A DNA stretch of 64,000 nucleotides from Rhabdophis nuchalis. Taxonomy: Eukaryota; Chordata; Lepidosauria; Squamata; Natricidae. The position numbers and the translations under genes are program-made. The stretch is taken from the NCBI GenBank assembly GCA_039707465.1, contig CM077646.1, positions 81,430,715 through 81,494,714 of the forward strand, read 5' to 3'. How positions within the stretch are numbered: the first letter of the stretch is position 1; the number at the start of each line of letters is the position of its first letter. The notes below the pieces were generated by a model. The model made no database searches. It had not been told where the DNA came from and saw only the letters and a program-made list of their open reading frames with translations. This document shows, piece after piece, positions 1-11,430 of this stretch.

Positions 1-74
1 TATACATTATATATATGCTAAAACTGCCAATTATATCAATTTTTTAAAAATAAAATGTCACCAATAGTTTTGAA

Positions 75-275
75 GAGAGTCTCTTTGGGAGACCATGAGT
101 TCTAATCCTGGTTTAGGCATGAACCCAGCTGGATATCCTTGGGCGAATTACTCTTTCAGCCTTAGGAAGAAAACAAGGGCAAATCACTTCTGAAATCTTG
201 CCAAGAAACTTCAGGAGCTTGTCCAGGCAATCACCAAGAGTTGAGACTGGCTTGAAGGTTAAATAAATAAGTAAT
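75..275 (+). mobile_element. tRNA-type SINE fragment (family of 53650)
   Basis: The segment GAGTTCTAATCCTGGTTTAG and the following AGCTGGATATCCTTGGGCGA text match the body shared with 53650-53815 and 55694-55792. The tail reads through CCAAGAGTTGAGACTGGCTT and ends in AATAAATAA. The 5' tRNA-like head is missing. Confidence 0.55.
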
Positions 276-489
276 TGAAACTATTATAAAAAGATAAGAG
301 GATGAAAACATCTTGGGATAAAGTGTATGTGAACGTAGAGTGAAAAATATGTTACATGCTCATTTTTCTGGTTTTAGAATATCTGTGTCAGTAAACAATT
401 GATTGGATTAAAGATCTGAAAACTTGATATGCAAAATAATATATTCAACTTTAGTGAAAATTGTCTCTGTTTAAAAAAAAAAGCTTGAT

Positions 490-793
490 TTTTTTCATGA
501 GACATGAAACCACCACCTCTTTCCCTAACCACAAGCTTAACCCTAAGCTCCCCACCACCACCACTACAATCACTGGTCTGCAGAACCAGAAAGATTGGGA
601 ACCGTTGCCCTAAGGAACCAAGAAGGGAGCATGCTCTTCCAGATCTGAAAGAACCTGCAGGGATCAATGGGAAGAGGTAATACCGCAGATATTGTGGACC
701 TGGACCATGAAGGGCTTTAAAGAGAACATCCAGCAGCTTTAATTGCACCAGGACAAACTAGCTACCAGTATAGGACTTGGAGCAGATCAACTA
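490..793 (-). mobile_element. decayed L2/CR1-type LINE fragment, part 1
   Basis: The minus-strand frame reads FKALHGPGPQYLR and further C-terminal LINE sequence, matching the corresponding segment FKALHGTGPSYLRDR of the better-preserved LINE at 6717-8795. The fragment is interrupted at 793 by a TA-flanked MITE and resumes at about 1183. Confidence 0.6.
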
Positions 794-1180
794 CAGGTAG
801 CCCTGAACTTATGGCCACAATTGAGTACAAAATTTCTATTGCTAAATGAGACAGTTGTTTAGGAGTTTTGCCCATTTTGCTACCTTTTTTGCCCCAGTTG
901 TTATGTTAACCACTACAGTTGTTAGGTTAGTAACATGGTTGTAAAGTGAATCTGGCTTCCCCGTTGACGTTGCTTGTCAGAAGATCATAAAAGGTGATCA
1001 CATGACCTCAGGATACTGCGATTGTCATAAATATTAGTCAATTACCAAGTATCCAAATTTTGATCATGTGACCACAGGGATGCTACAGATGCTGCATCAC
1101 TTGTTTGTACATCTCTTTTTTAGTGCCATTGTAATTTTGAATGGTCACCAAACAAATGGTTGTAACTCAAGGACTACCTG
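794..1180 (+). mobile_element. Tigger/pogo-like MITE, copy A
   Basis: The ends are CAGGTAGCCCTGAACTTATG and, inverted, CAGGTAGTCCTTGAGTTACA, flanked on both sides by TA. This fits the TA target duplication of Tc1/mariner-class transposons. It is non-coding. Related copies lie at 9073, 15883, 19098, 32433 and 61236. Confidence 0.7.
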
Positions 1181-1182
1181 TA

Positions 1183-1480
1183 ATGCCTATAACTGCTCAA
1201 GCCACTGAAGCAGTTGAAAAGTTTTGGCAGGATCTTTAAGGCACATTTATGGCATATTGCTGTTAATCAAATATAAGATGACTAAAGCATGAAGGACAGT
1301 GAGGAAAGCCTTCTGGTTTGAGGAAGGTTATAATTGGAGCACAAGAGGAAACTTTGTAAAGGCTCTTTTAGCCAAAGCTGCCACCTGCTTTTTAAGCAGG
1401 AACTGCGAGTTCAGGAGGAACTCCAAATTACCAATGTAATCCTGTCCAGAAACAATGAAAGAAGAAGAAACAAACTACTG
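1183..1480 (-). mobile_element. decayed L2/CR1-type LINE fragment, part 2
   Basis: This is the apparent continuation of the same LINE copy after the MITE at 794-1180. It resembles the region upstream of the ORF end in this LINE family only weakly, so the assignment depends on position and loose similarity. Confidence 0.35.
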
Positions 1481-1748
1481 CAAAAGGTCCCTGATAAAAC
1501 TCATATATAATCCAACAAAAGCACTGAGGTCAACAGCATTAAAATCTGTCAAGATTTCGACAGATTTCACTATCTTTGTCCACAATTATCCACAAGAGTA
1601 ATCATTATGGGTTTTGTTTCATATTAGCTTACCTTAACTGAAAATGGTCCACATCTCACCATGTAGCCATCTGGCTAGCATGCAGGCAATTTTGTCTTCT
1701 AGATGTCCTACTTGAAGCTATAAACAAGACACCTAGAGAGTAACATTA

Positions 1749-2706
1749 CCGTATTTTTCTGAGTATAAGACACATCTTTTTTCCTCTTAAAAGAGGCTGA
1801 AAATCTGGGTGCGTCTTATACATTGAATACAGCATTTTTTTTGCCTCCTGAAACGCTGCCCCTTAACCAAAATGGCCGTGCATAGCCTATAGAGGCTTCC
1901 AGAGAGCTCCTGGGGGCTGGGGAGGGCAGAAATGAACCTAAAACAGGCCCCCAGCAGCACTCTATAAGCCTCCATAAGGCTCTGCATGCAATTCTTTTGA
2001 CAAAAAATGGCCCGTTTTAGTGAAAAATGGGCCGGATTTTTGGTCATTTTTGGCCCCCCACCCTCCAGGATCACTCTGCAAGCCCCCCCAGGCTATTCAT
2101 GCCTTTTATTTGAAAAAAAATGGCCCCATTTTCGTGAAAAACGGGCCATTTTGGGGAGGTTTGCAGAGTACAACCCCCCCTTTTTTTTCCTTTCGGAAAG
2201 TTTTTTAGTTAGAGTGGTTGATGAGAATTACATTGATCAAGTGCTGTTCCAGCAGAAACAAAGTTTTAGGTGCTACAGTGATTTCCTTCTCCAGCACATG
2301 GATAAATACACCTGAAAACATCTACCTACCTACTCTCTTTTCCTCCCTCCCTCCCTACTGTATTTCTCTCTCCCCCCCCTCTACCTATCTATATACCTAC
2401 CTTTTCTCTCCCCCCCCACCTATCTACTGTATTTCTCTCTCTCTCTATTTTTCTCTCTCTGTCCTACCTTCCTACCTATGTACATACTCTCTCTCCCTAC
2501 CTATCTACCTACTGTATCTCTCTCTCTCTCTCCCCCTCCCTTTAGCTACCTACCTAACTACCCTCCCTCCCTCCCTACTGTATTTCTCTCTCTTTCTCTG
2601 CCTCTCTATCCGTCTATGTATCTACCTACATTTAAAAAAGAAATTGCCTCTTCAAAACCTGGGTGCATCTTATACTCCGGTGCGTCTTATACTCCAAAAA
2701 ATACGG
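1749..2706 (+). mobile_element. TA-flanked TIR transposon with CCGTATTTTT ends, copy 1
   Basis: The left end CCGTATTTTTCTGAGTATAA and the inverted right end CCGTATTTTTTGGAGTATAA are terminal inverted repeats of about 28 bp with TA on both sides. The interior has repeated GTGAAAAA-type blocks and, at 2316-2640, a CTAC/CTCT-rich tandem array with a recurrent TACTGTATTTCTCTC motif. It has no transposase frame. Confidence 0.75.
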
Positions 2707-3295
2707 TAGTTACTGTTCACAGCAGCGTAGCAAATTATGTTCTGGCCCAGCCTTCCGCATCTGGGTCACTTTCAGTTGAGTTGCTGGTTAGACCTCTCCA
2801 AACATGACAAGGAGTGGAGGAATAATGTTTTACCATTTTTATCATTACAGTGCTCGTTCAAATCAAATTTACTTCTTATTTTCTACCAGTGGTTCTCTAG
2901 GCTTTTCCCCTGTCATTTAATGTCTTGGAAGTTTCTCAGTAAACGAAGGAGCTCCTCTGAATTGGTAAAGAGGGAACGGCAGTGCAGACACAAATCTGTC
3001 TAAGGCTATAGGGGCCTCCATATTTTGCAATATGCTTACAGGGTCAACCAACTTGTGATTTTAGGGGAGAGGAAAAATCATTATGAACTTGGAAAGGACT
3101 GATCTAAGGATCACCGTCGTCTCTGAGTTTGGTGGCACAAGACCATGACAATCAAAATTATCATTACATAGATATTAATAACTCCCACATTTAAGACATG
3201 GTGCATCTGCTCTGAAATAAAAACAAATTCTACTGTTGGTTTCTTAGATTAATTTGAGGTTGTCCCTAAAGCTAGATTTCTCAAGTAAGGCCTCA

Positions 3296-3345
3296 TATCG
3301 CCGCCCCGAGTCCCTTTGTGGTGAGATGGGTGCGGGTTACAAATG

Positions 3346-3414
<69 letters not shown>

Positions 3415-3416
3415 TC
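3296..3416 (+). repeat. L2/CR1-like 3' end with long AAT microsatellite
   Basis: CGCCGCCCCGAGTCCCTTTG resembles the conserved 3' end of the LINEs elsewhere in the window. It is followed by about 22 AAT/AATA units (about 3347-3413), consistent with a microsatellite grown from a LINE tail. Confidence 0.6.
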
Positions 3417-5860
3417 CAGCTATTGCTGAAGCAATGTCTCTGGTTCAGAGTTTTCTGTTTGTCAGTAGCCATTAGATTTGCAAGATTGATATCAACCCCA
3501 CTAAGTAGAATGGATCAGCAAATCACAAGGCTGGAACTACTTTTATATACGCTATAATAGCATATGGTAATTTTGAAAGTCTGATTGTGCTGCGTTTCTT
3601 CCTTCTCCGTCTCCTCCATTGAACTAGGAAGGTGTCTGTTTGTGCTACTTCTGAATATTATCTCTCTTGTAGATTTAAGAGATCCCTTGTTGTTCTGCTT
3701 AGATACCTTGCATTATCACGGCAGAAGATTAAGGTCATCTTTCTTACTCTCTAAATATACATTTCAACCCCTCCTTTATTTCAGCTTTCTTATTAGATTA
3801 ATTTTTTCATAGGTTTTCTGCTTTTTAACGATAAATTTAATAATGATGAATTTTCTTGTTAGATCACAATATCAAAATCCTCTTAAAACCCCAAAGGATA
3901 AATCTAACATTATGCACTTTCCATTCAAAGTGCCGGACTTACTACTGTAACTCTCTATGCACTTTGGCAATTGACTTCAGAATATTGGGAATCCTTATCA
4001 GTAGATCAACTTAGTTATTCAGTTTAGTGTGCAAGTAAAATAGAAATAGTAAAAAGAATATATATCAAAATAACAGAACAAATTGGCAACTGAGATGCTA
4101 ACCAATATGCTATCATAATATCTAGAGATAAGCTCACTCAATATTCTGGCCCAATATCCAAGGGAATACTTAGGTTTTAAGAGCCAGCAGAGTCCTCGTC
4201 ATCTGAATTCTGGATTAGCAGACATCTGAAACAGCAGGAAATAGATAATTTATAAATTATTACTACATGAAACTTACTACATTTCATTCTAAATTAACTT
4301 TTAATTGACATTGCTCTTCTTTTTCACATACAATACTCTAACCATCATCCCTTGTATTTTTTAATTTTCACCTAAAACCCAATTTGTAGAAATGTGATGT
4401 AAATATAGCTCATAGTGCCACTTTAATAAATTCTGAGGTATTTCTACTCTGATAAGTAAGAGTCATATGATGCTAAAGAAATTAAAATGTCTTCATATAT
4501 TAACTGATGCGAGTGAAATTTACCTTAATTTTCTTCTAATCCTACTAATATTTGTATTAATTGCAACATCAATAATGCTCAAATAATACTTTTTGCAATA
4601 TTTATGAAGCAGTGCATAAGAAAGGAGTTTGAGATATGTTTATAATATATCATGATTCCAGATCCACTATGTTCTGCACCATCAAATCAATTTCCAGTTT
4701 TTTAAAGTGTTGTGTAAAAATTATTTGCATTAGCTCATTTGAATTTACTGGAAGTACAAGCATTAAAAAATTTCCTCCTTACAAATTATTTATCCTCTCC
4801 CTTTATATAGAAATCTTTTAATAAGAATAATTTTAGCTTAGTTTATTTTGAAAAATAATTCTTTTTTCATTTACAGTGAGTTGTTTCAAATGGTGTTTTT
4901 CAGAAAAAACATTAATGGACGAAGTGGTAGACATTTCTTCCGTACTGTACATTCCCATTTTTACTTAACTCTGCTTCAGAAGATTAGAATGCTTTCCAGA
5001 TCAGGGCATGCAGAGTTTGTCCTGAACAGAATTCTTTTTTGTTAATTCATTTGTAGTTCAAGCATCTCGGTTTTCTCTTTTCTATCAGTTTAATCCTGAA
5101 TTGTGTTTAGCTTTTGTTTTCAGCCTTTTGCCCTTCCTAGCAATGTTTAAGTAACATGCATTTTTCTTGAAAGGATTAGAAACCATTAACCATGAAAATA
5201 CAGAAATATAACTGCAGTATTTGTACACGTTGTCCATAGAAAAGAGAGATGATTCTGATTCCCAAGTTCATGAAATATGCAGCATTACATTCTTCAACCC
5301 ACATATAAGTTATGACTGATTGAAGCGATACAGCTTTTTCAGGTTGACTGCAGTGAAGGATAATCTTTTTGTAGCAGATAACTGAACTGGTAAGGTGGAA
5401 GTCGGGAGGTCTCTGGAGTTTCACACTCTCACTTGGCATTGTGCCTCGGGGTTAGCAGTTTAGTAATTCCCATTGCCAGCACCTATTTTCCAGGGTGCCT
5501 CACCTGGTATCCGCCCTGTAATTTAAGGTTTAATATTCATTAATTGCTATGGAAAAGTAAAAGTCCCTAAATATACAATAGTGTTGTTAGTAGGAGATGG
5601 TATGTGTGTGCATCTTTGTTCATCAATTTTCACTTAATGTAGTGGAATTATGAAATTTTAAAAAAGCCCTTACATTTTCAAGAGACTATAGGATTAGTAA
5701 ATAAATTTGGTGAACAATTTTGATATTGCAGAAATAAGAAATTATTGCAGAAGTAATATAAGTAACTTATCATTGTCAATGAAAATCTGGTTTTATATAT
5801 TGTGGAAGAAATAGCTGGATTAAAAGCCTTTGTGGCAGTAGTGAAACTCATTTTTTTTAA

Positions 5861-6073
5861 TACTGGTTCTGTGGGCGAGGCTTGGTGGGTGTGGCAGGGT
5901 TAGGGTTAGGATACTGCAAAATTTCCATTTCCACTCCCCTCCAAGGGAAGAATATTGCAAAATCTCCATTCCCACCCCACTTTGGAGTCAGTCAGAGGTG
6001 GTATTTGCCAGTTCTCCAAACTACTCAAAATTTCTGCTACTGATTCTCCAGAACGTGCTGAATTTCACCCCTG
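5861..6073 (-). mobile_element. hAT-like MITE fragment
   Basis: The right end, read on the minus strand, starts CAGGGGTGAAATTCAGCACG, typical of hAT termini. The interior contains repeated CCATTCCCACCCCAC-like text and a GGGTTAGGGTTAGG stretch. The other terminus is not recognisable. Confidence 0.5.
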
Positions 6074-6716
6074 CCTTGTGTTCTAATATATCTCAGAATT
6101 GCATTTAAGTATTCTACTGAGGTAAAAGGTATACAAAACATATTTAAAATGCAGCATATATTTTGCATGGTAGTTCATTTGAATCAAATAACAAGGATTT
6201 AAAGGATTCTCTTCTCTCTCCATCTTTCAAATACCGGGTGTTGCTAATTCATGTCATTGTCATAATTTTGGTAAAGTTAGTGTTTTTCTAACTTTATACC
6301 AAAATTAATTGATTTTGATTGTGAATGATTAAAAGGCTAACCTAGAATGATTTACCATTAATGCTAACAAATAATATATTGGCATCTGCTATTATAGTTA
6401 CTATAACATATACAGAATTTCAGGAACCACTAGTTTGCATTTTTCCACTTCAGAGATGCTTGAACTGAGTTGTGTTACAAATAGAGGGGTTCCTTCTGTT
6501 TATTAAGGGGGCTCCCAATCTAGGAAACCTGGCAGGGTCTAGGGAAAAGATGGTCTTTGCTAATTCAATATTTAATTTACATCTCTAGGATGGATAGCAA
6601 TCCATTGGTGCACATTTTCAGCATTTCTTTTACTGTGGTGGTGATGATTAAAACCGAAGAGGAATGCTTCTGCAAGTTATGTTACTAAATGTTATAATAA
6701 TATAATAGTAGATTAT

Positions 6717-8795
6717 TTATTATTTATTTATTTATTTAATTAGATTTCTAGACCGCCCCCTCTCCCCGAGGGGACTCGGGGCGGTGTACAGGTATAAATT
6801 AAAATTATCAAAACCATAACAATACATATAAGCTAAAATCAAATTAAATAGTCCTCTGTACAAATTTATAAAAATTAAAACTAAACCCATAAAACCGAAT
6901 AAAATAATTTAAAATTACAGACTGGGGCGGGAAGCATGAAGTTAAGCCAAGCCGGCTAGATGAAACAGGTGGGTTTTGAGTTTCTGGCGGAAGGAGCGGA
7001 GGTCCGTGGTGGTTCTAATATCAAGGGGAAGGTCATTCCAAAGGGTCGGGCCCATCACAGAAAAGGCCCTACCCCTGGGCGTCGCCCGCTGGCATTGCCT
7101 AGTGGACGGCACCCTGAGAAGTCCCTCTCTGTGAGAGCGAATCGGCCGAAGGGATGTATGGGGCAGGATACGATCCCGCAAATAACTAGGTCCTGTGCCA
7201 TGGAGCGCTTTAAAGATGATAACCAACACCTTGAAACTCACCCGAAAGGCCACAGGCAGCCAGTGCAGCCTGCGCAGGAGCGGTGTTACGTGGGAGTATC
7301 TGGTAACTCCCAGAACTGCCCGCGCGGCCGCATTTTGGACCAGCTGCAGCCTTCGGGTGCATCTCAAGGGGAGCCCCATGTAGAGAGTGTTACAGTAGTC
7401 TAGACGGGACGTCACAAGCGCATGAGTGACTGTGCAAAGGACGTCCCGGTCCAATAAGGGACGCAACTGGCGCACCAGGTGAACCTGGTGAAACGCCCCC
7501 TGGCCACGGCTGTCATTGACAGCCGGGCATCTAGGAGGATGCCCAAGTTGCGTGCCCGATCCACGGGGGCCAGATGTTCGCCCCCAATGGCCAGTGATGG
7601 AGTCAACTGGTTGAACCGGGGCGCCGGTAGCCACAGCCACTCAATCTTGGACGGGTTGAGCTTGAGTCTGTTCCTTCCCATCCAGATCCGTACGGCTTCC
7701 AGACACCGGGACATCACTTCGACGGCATCGTTGGGATGGCTGGGGGTAGAAATGTATAGCTGAGTATCATCAGCATACAGATGGTAATCTACCCCAAAAC
7801 CACGGATGATCTCGCCCAGCGGCTTCATGTATGTATTGAACAGGAGAGGCGAGAGGACCGACCCCTGAGCCACCCCACAAGTGAGAGGCCTCGAAGTCGA
7901 CCTCTGCCCCCCTGCCAATACAAATTGCGATCGACAGGAGAGGTAGGAGGAGAACCACCATAAAACGGTGCCCCTCACCCCCAACCCCTCCAGTCGATGC
8001 AATAGGATACCATGGTCGATGGTATCAAAAGCCGCCGAGAGGTCTAATAGGACCAGGATGGAGGAACAACCCCCATCTCTGGCCCTCCAGAGATCATCCA
8101 CCAACGCGACCAATGCTGTCTCTGTGCTGTGGCCGGGCCGGAAGCCGGACTGGCACGGGTCCAGATAATCAATTTCCTCCAAGTGACGTGGAAACTGTTG
8201 TGCCACCACACACTTTACAACCTTCGCCAAAAAGTGAAGGTTGGAGACTGGACGGTAATTTACTAACAATGCTGGGTCCAGGGAAGGCCTCTTGAGGAGG
8301 GGCCTCACCACCGCCTCTTTCAAGACGGTAGGCAAGAACCCCTCACTCAAAGAGGCATTCACTATTTCCTGGAGCCAGCCTCGTGAAACCTCCCAGGATG
8401 CCAGTACAAGCCAGGAGGGACACGGGTCCAATAAACATGTGGTGGCTCTCAGTCGCCAACCCAACCTGTCCATATCATCGGAAGTAACAGAGTCAAACTC
8501 CTCCCAGAGTGGTATCTCAAGACCCGCCTCCGACGTCCCCTCCAGACCACTTCCAGTGGAAACCAACTCGCTCCGAATCTGAGCGATTTTCTCCTGCAGA
8601 TACTCCCCAAATTCCTCTGCTCTGCCCTGTAGAGGGGCTTCCCGCGGCCTCTGTTGAAGGAGGGAGCGGGTTACCCCAAACAGGGCGGCAGGGCGGTTAT
8701 CTGCGGACGTAATAAGAGTGGCACAATACTGACGCTTGGCCACTCTTAACGCCCCAAGGTAAGTCCTCAAATGGCCTCTCACCTGGACTGGAGAG
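6717..8795 (-). mobile_element. L2/CR1-type LINE, 5'-truncated, reverse transcriptase readable
   Basis: The minus strand encodes a reverse transcriptase in a 456-codon frame (8782-7412). Its motifs in order are NYRPVSNL, FRPGHSTETALVALVDDL, LDLSAAFDTIDH, AQGSVLSPLLF and the catalytic YADDTQLY. The C-terminal part (VRQLRPLLDRDVLCTVTHAL, then FKALHGTGPSYLRDR) continues in another frame (7640-6942), so a frameshift separates them near 7490. The endonuclease domain is absent. The 3' end is at the left, where the plus strand reads a TTTA-rich tail. The element is dead, but its YADD core is intact. An hAT element sits immediately beyond its 5' end. Confidence 0.85.
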
Positions 8796-8810
8796 AGGAT
8801 TGTATTACAT

Positions 8811-8987
8811 CAGTGATTCTCAGCCTGTGGTGTGCAGACCCATAGGAGGTCCACGATGTTGTCACAAAGGTCCACGAAGGTTTGAAGAAATGTTATGATT
8901 TAAATCTTGAGTTATGTCTTGGTGGTCCATGGCCACAAAATATATTTAAGGGGGGGTCTGTGGTAAAGAAAAGTTTGAGAACCTCTG
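8811..8987. mobile_element. hAT MITE with 8-bp target duplication
   Basis: It runs from CAGTGATTCTCAGCCTGTGG to AAGTTTGAGAACCTCTG. The flanks TATTACAT and TATTAGAT agree at seven of eight positions. It is non-coding. Confidence 0.7.
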
Positions 8988-9072
8988 TATTAGATGATCT
9001 CCTAGATCCCTTGCAAACCTTATATTTTATTGACACTGGATGATGGGAAGAATGGTCTAGGTTAGGTTAATA

Positions 9073-9464
9073 CAGGTAGTCATTAGCTTACAACCACAAT
9101 GGAATTCAACATTTCAGTTGTTAAGCGAGACATTTGTTAAGCAAGTTTTGCCCCATTTTACGATTTTTCTTGCCACAGTTAAGTGAATCACTGCAGTTGA
9201 TAAGTTAGTAAACCTGTTGTTAAATGAACCTGGCTTCTCCATTGACTTTGCTTGTAAGAAGTTTGCAAACGTTTTATCACATATGCTTGGGACACACCAA
9301 CAGTCATAAATATGTATCAGTTGCCAAGCATCTGAATTTTGGTCACATGATCATAGGGATACTTTAAAGGTCATAATAGTGAAAAATGGTCATGTCACAT
9401 TTTTCAGTGCTGTTGTAACTTTGAACACTCACTAAATGAACTGTTGTAAGTTGAGGAATCCCTG
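9073..9464 (+). mobile_element. Tigger/pogo-like MITE, copy B
   Basis: The element begins CAGGTAGTCATTAGCTTACA and ends with the inverted form around TGTAAGTTGAGGAATCCCTG, flanked by TA on both sides. It is collinear with copy A throughout and has no ORF. Confidence 0.7.
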
Positions 9465-9551
9465 TAGATGCATGGGCAGAGATGTTTTCAAATTTTATCT
9501 TGTGTTTTTCCCATGGTTAACGTCCTTCAGTAATCAATGTATCCTCTACAC

Positions 9552-9685
9552 CACAGGTGTCAAATTTGCGGCATCACATTGCTGTCATGTGAGGTTTCAT
9601 GACATTTTTTCCCTTTATGGAGATGGGGTGGGCGTGGCCTATGCATGATGCATCCGGCTCAGAGGCCGCCAATTTGATATCTCTG
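9552..9685. mobile_element. hAT MITE with perfect 8-bp target duplication
   Basis: It begins CACAGGTGTCAAATTTGCGG and ends GCCGCCAATTTGATATCTCTG, and is flanked on both sides by CTCTACAC. It is the same family as the elements at 20081, 51059 and 52768. Confidence 0.75.
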
Positions 9686-9805
9686 CTCTACACTGACTTT
9701 GAATCTAATGTCTGACCCAAAATCTAGGTAAATTGTTAAAGAGTTAAAAAAAGCATCTTCTGTGGTTGTAAAAAATAAATGACTCTGGTGACTGAAGAGC
9801 TTCTT

Positions 9806-10881
9806 TTTTTTTTTTTATGAAAAAAGTTTTATTGGGTTTTATAAATTTTTTACAAATAAGGTAAAGGGTAAGTTGTGAAAAGACATTTTGAGAACTTTCA
9901 CGTCGAAGTCATTGGCCTCTTCCGAGACTTCATAACAGAAAATAGATAATTCATTTAACATACATTTGTACTACAAAGTGGAAATAAATGCAAATATATC
10001 ATTGTAAGAAAAAAGTGTGCTAGCAAACATATATAAACACCCAAACAATATTATATTATATTGAAATAAAGTCACTTTTGAGATCTAAGTCTTTTGGCAA
10101 TCGTGTCTTCTTTTCCCTGGCCCCCAGTGGGCGGGGCCGTGGCAGCCTCTGCTCCCCCATTTTCATCCTCCAGAATTGAGGAATATTTTTCAAGAAAGGC
10201 TTGTGCCTCTGCAATTGTTTTAATTCTTACTCTTCCCCCCTCCCAGAACACCAACATTCCCTCCGGCATCACCCACTTGAACCAGACCCCCTTTTTAAAT
10301 AATCTTTTGGACAAGAAGGAATACTTCCTTCTTATCTCCCTAATCTTCTTCGGGACCTGCTTCAAGATAGCAACCTCTATCTGTTGATAAACTAAGGGAC
10401 CGTCTCTTTGCGCCCTCAAGATCCTTTCCCTTGTCGACCTTCTAACAGATTTAATATGTATCTCTCTAGGTACTTCATTTATCCTGGCATATGTTGAGTT
10501 TATTCTATATATCAGGTCGATGTCTCCCCTTATTTCCTCCTTAGGTTTGTGTAGATAATCTGCTAAAATTGTACACATTAAATCAGGTAAATCTTCCCCA
10601 CTCTCCTCAGGAATGTTCTGAAATCTTAAAAAATATGACATCCTTTCAAAATCCATCCTAGACATATGACCAGTTAAATCTCCAATTTCATTATTAATAC
10701 TTTTAAGCTCCCCCTTTGCCCCATCCAACCCCACCTCCAGCTCATCAGTCTTTTGTGTATTTTCCATTAATTTCTTCTGTACCTCCAAAAGTTCTAACTT
10801 AGAACTGACTTGATCCTTCCTCATTTCTTTAATTTCTTTCACCAAGGTTTGAAGGATTTCTTCAACAGCTGTTAGTCTAGG
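9806..10881 (-). mobile_element. L1 ORF1-only retrocopy (5'-truncated, no ORF2)
   Basis: The minus strand encodes an L1 ORF1p-like protein of at least 257 codons (to 10072). It has an N-terminal coiled coil rich in K/E and heptads, an RRM-like middle (MSYFLRFQNIPEESGEDLPD) and a C-terminal domain with PREIHIKSVRRSTRERILRA. After the stop there are about 250 bp of 3' UTR, an AATAAA and a poly(A) tract (plus-strand T-run at 9804-9818). ORF2 is absent. The flanks share AGAGCTTCTT (9796-9805 and 10882-10891), a plausible target-site duplication. The reading frame is open right up to the truncated 5' end. Confidence 0.75.
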
Positions 10882-11268
10882 AGAGCTTCTTGATAAATCT
10901 TACTGATAAGGTTCAAAATTATACTGAATTAAAATGCTGAAAATATTCTTTTAAAAATGCATACATAGGAGGGAGGATTCCTCTGTATGCTTCTAAACAG
11001 CTTTTGGTGGACATAGATAGAACACTCCCCACCCCCCACCCCATTTCAATAGATAGTAATTAATCATGGTACAAGCTCAGTGATATAGTGAAACTTGAGA
11101 CCAAAGCAGAATGTTGAAGGTTTGGAGTGTACTAAGATGGGAAATGAAAATTTATCATGTACTGAGGAGTATAGTTAAGAATTTGAGCAGATTTTATATG
11201 ATATATCACTTTATCACTGAACCTGGTGTGGCCTAGTTATGATGGACATATTGCATTTGATATTCTTA

Positions 11269-11430
11269 GGGCTGGAGCACATACATTTGCCATGGTGGAG
11301 ATGTGGCTGAAAACAGGAGCATGGGATATCAGTGCATGATCACGGAGCTCCACACAGTAAGTACTTCTGCATGTTCTAGCCAGGATGGTGATGGCAGCAT
11401 CCCTGTGGCAAAATATGTGGACTCCAGCCC
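11269..11430. mobile_element. PIF/Harbinger-like MITE
   Basis: The ends GGGCTGGAGCACATACATTT and, inverted, GGGCTGGAGTCCACATATTT form near-perfect terminal repeats of about 28 bp. TTA flanks both sides, the 3-bp target duplication typical of Harbinger elements. The element is 162 bp and non-coding. Confidence 0.65.

Noticed and set aside
2007..2709. Open frames of 62 to 163 codons
   Set aside because: They lie inside a TIR transposon with repeated GTGAAAAA and CTAC blocks; no protein family recognised.
3318..3557. Poly-asparagine open frame
   Set aside because: It is the AAT microsatellite at a LINE 3' end read in one frame.
7412..8782. Host gene derived from a reverse transcriptase
   Set aside because: It is 5'-truncated, frameshifted, and has the standard LINE 3' end and tail; multiple copies occur in the window.
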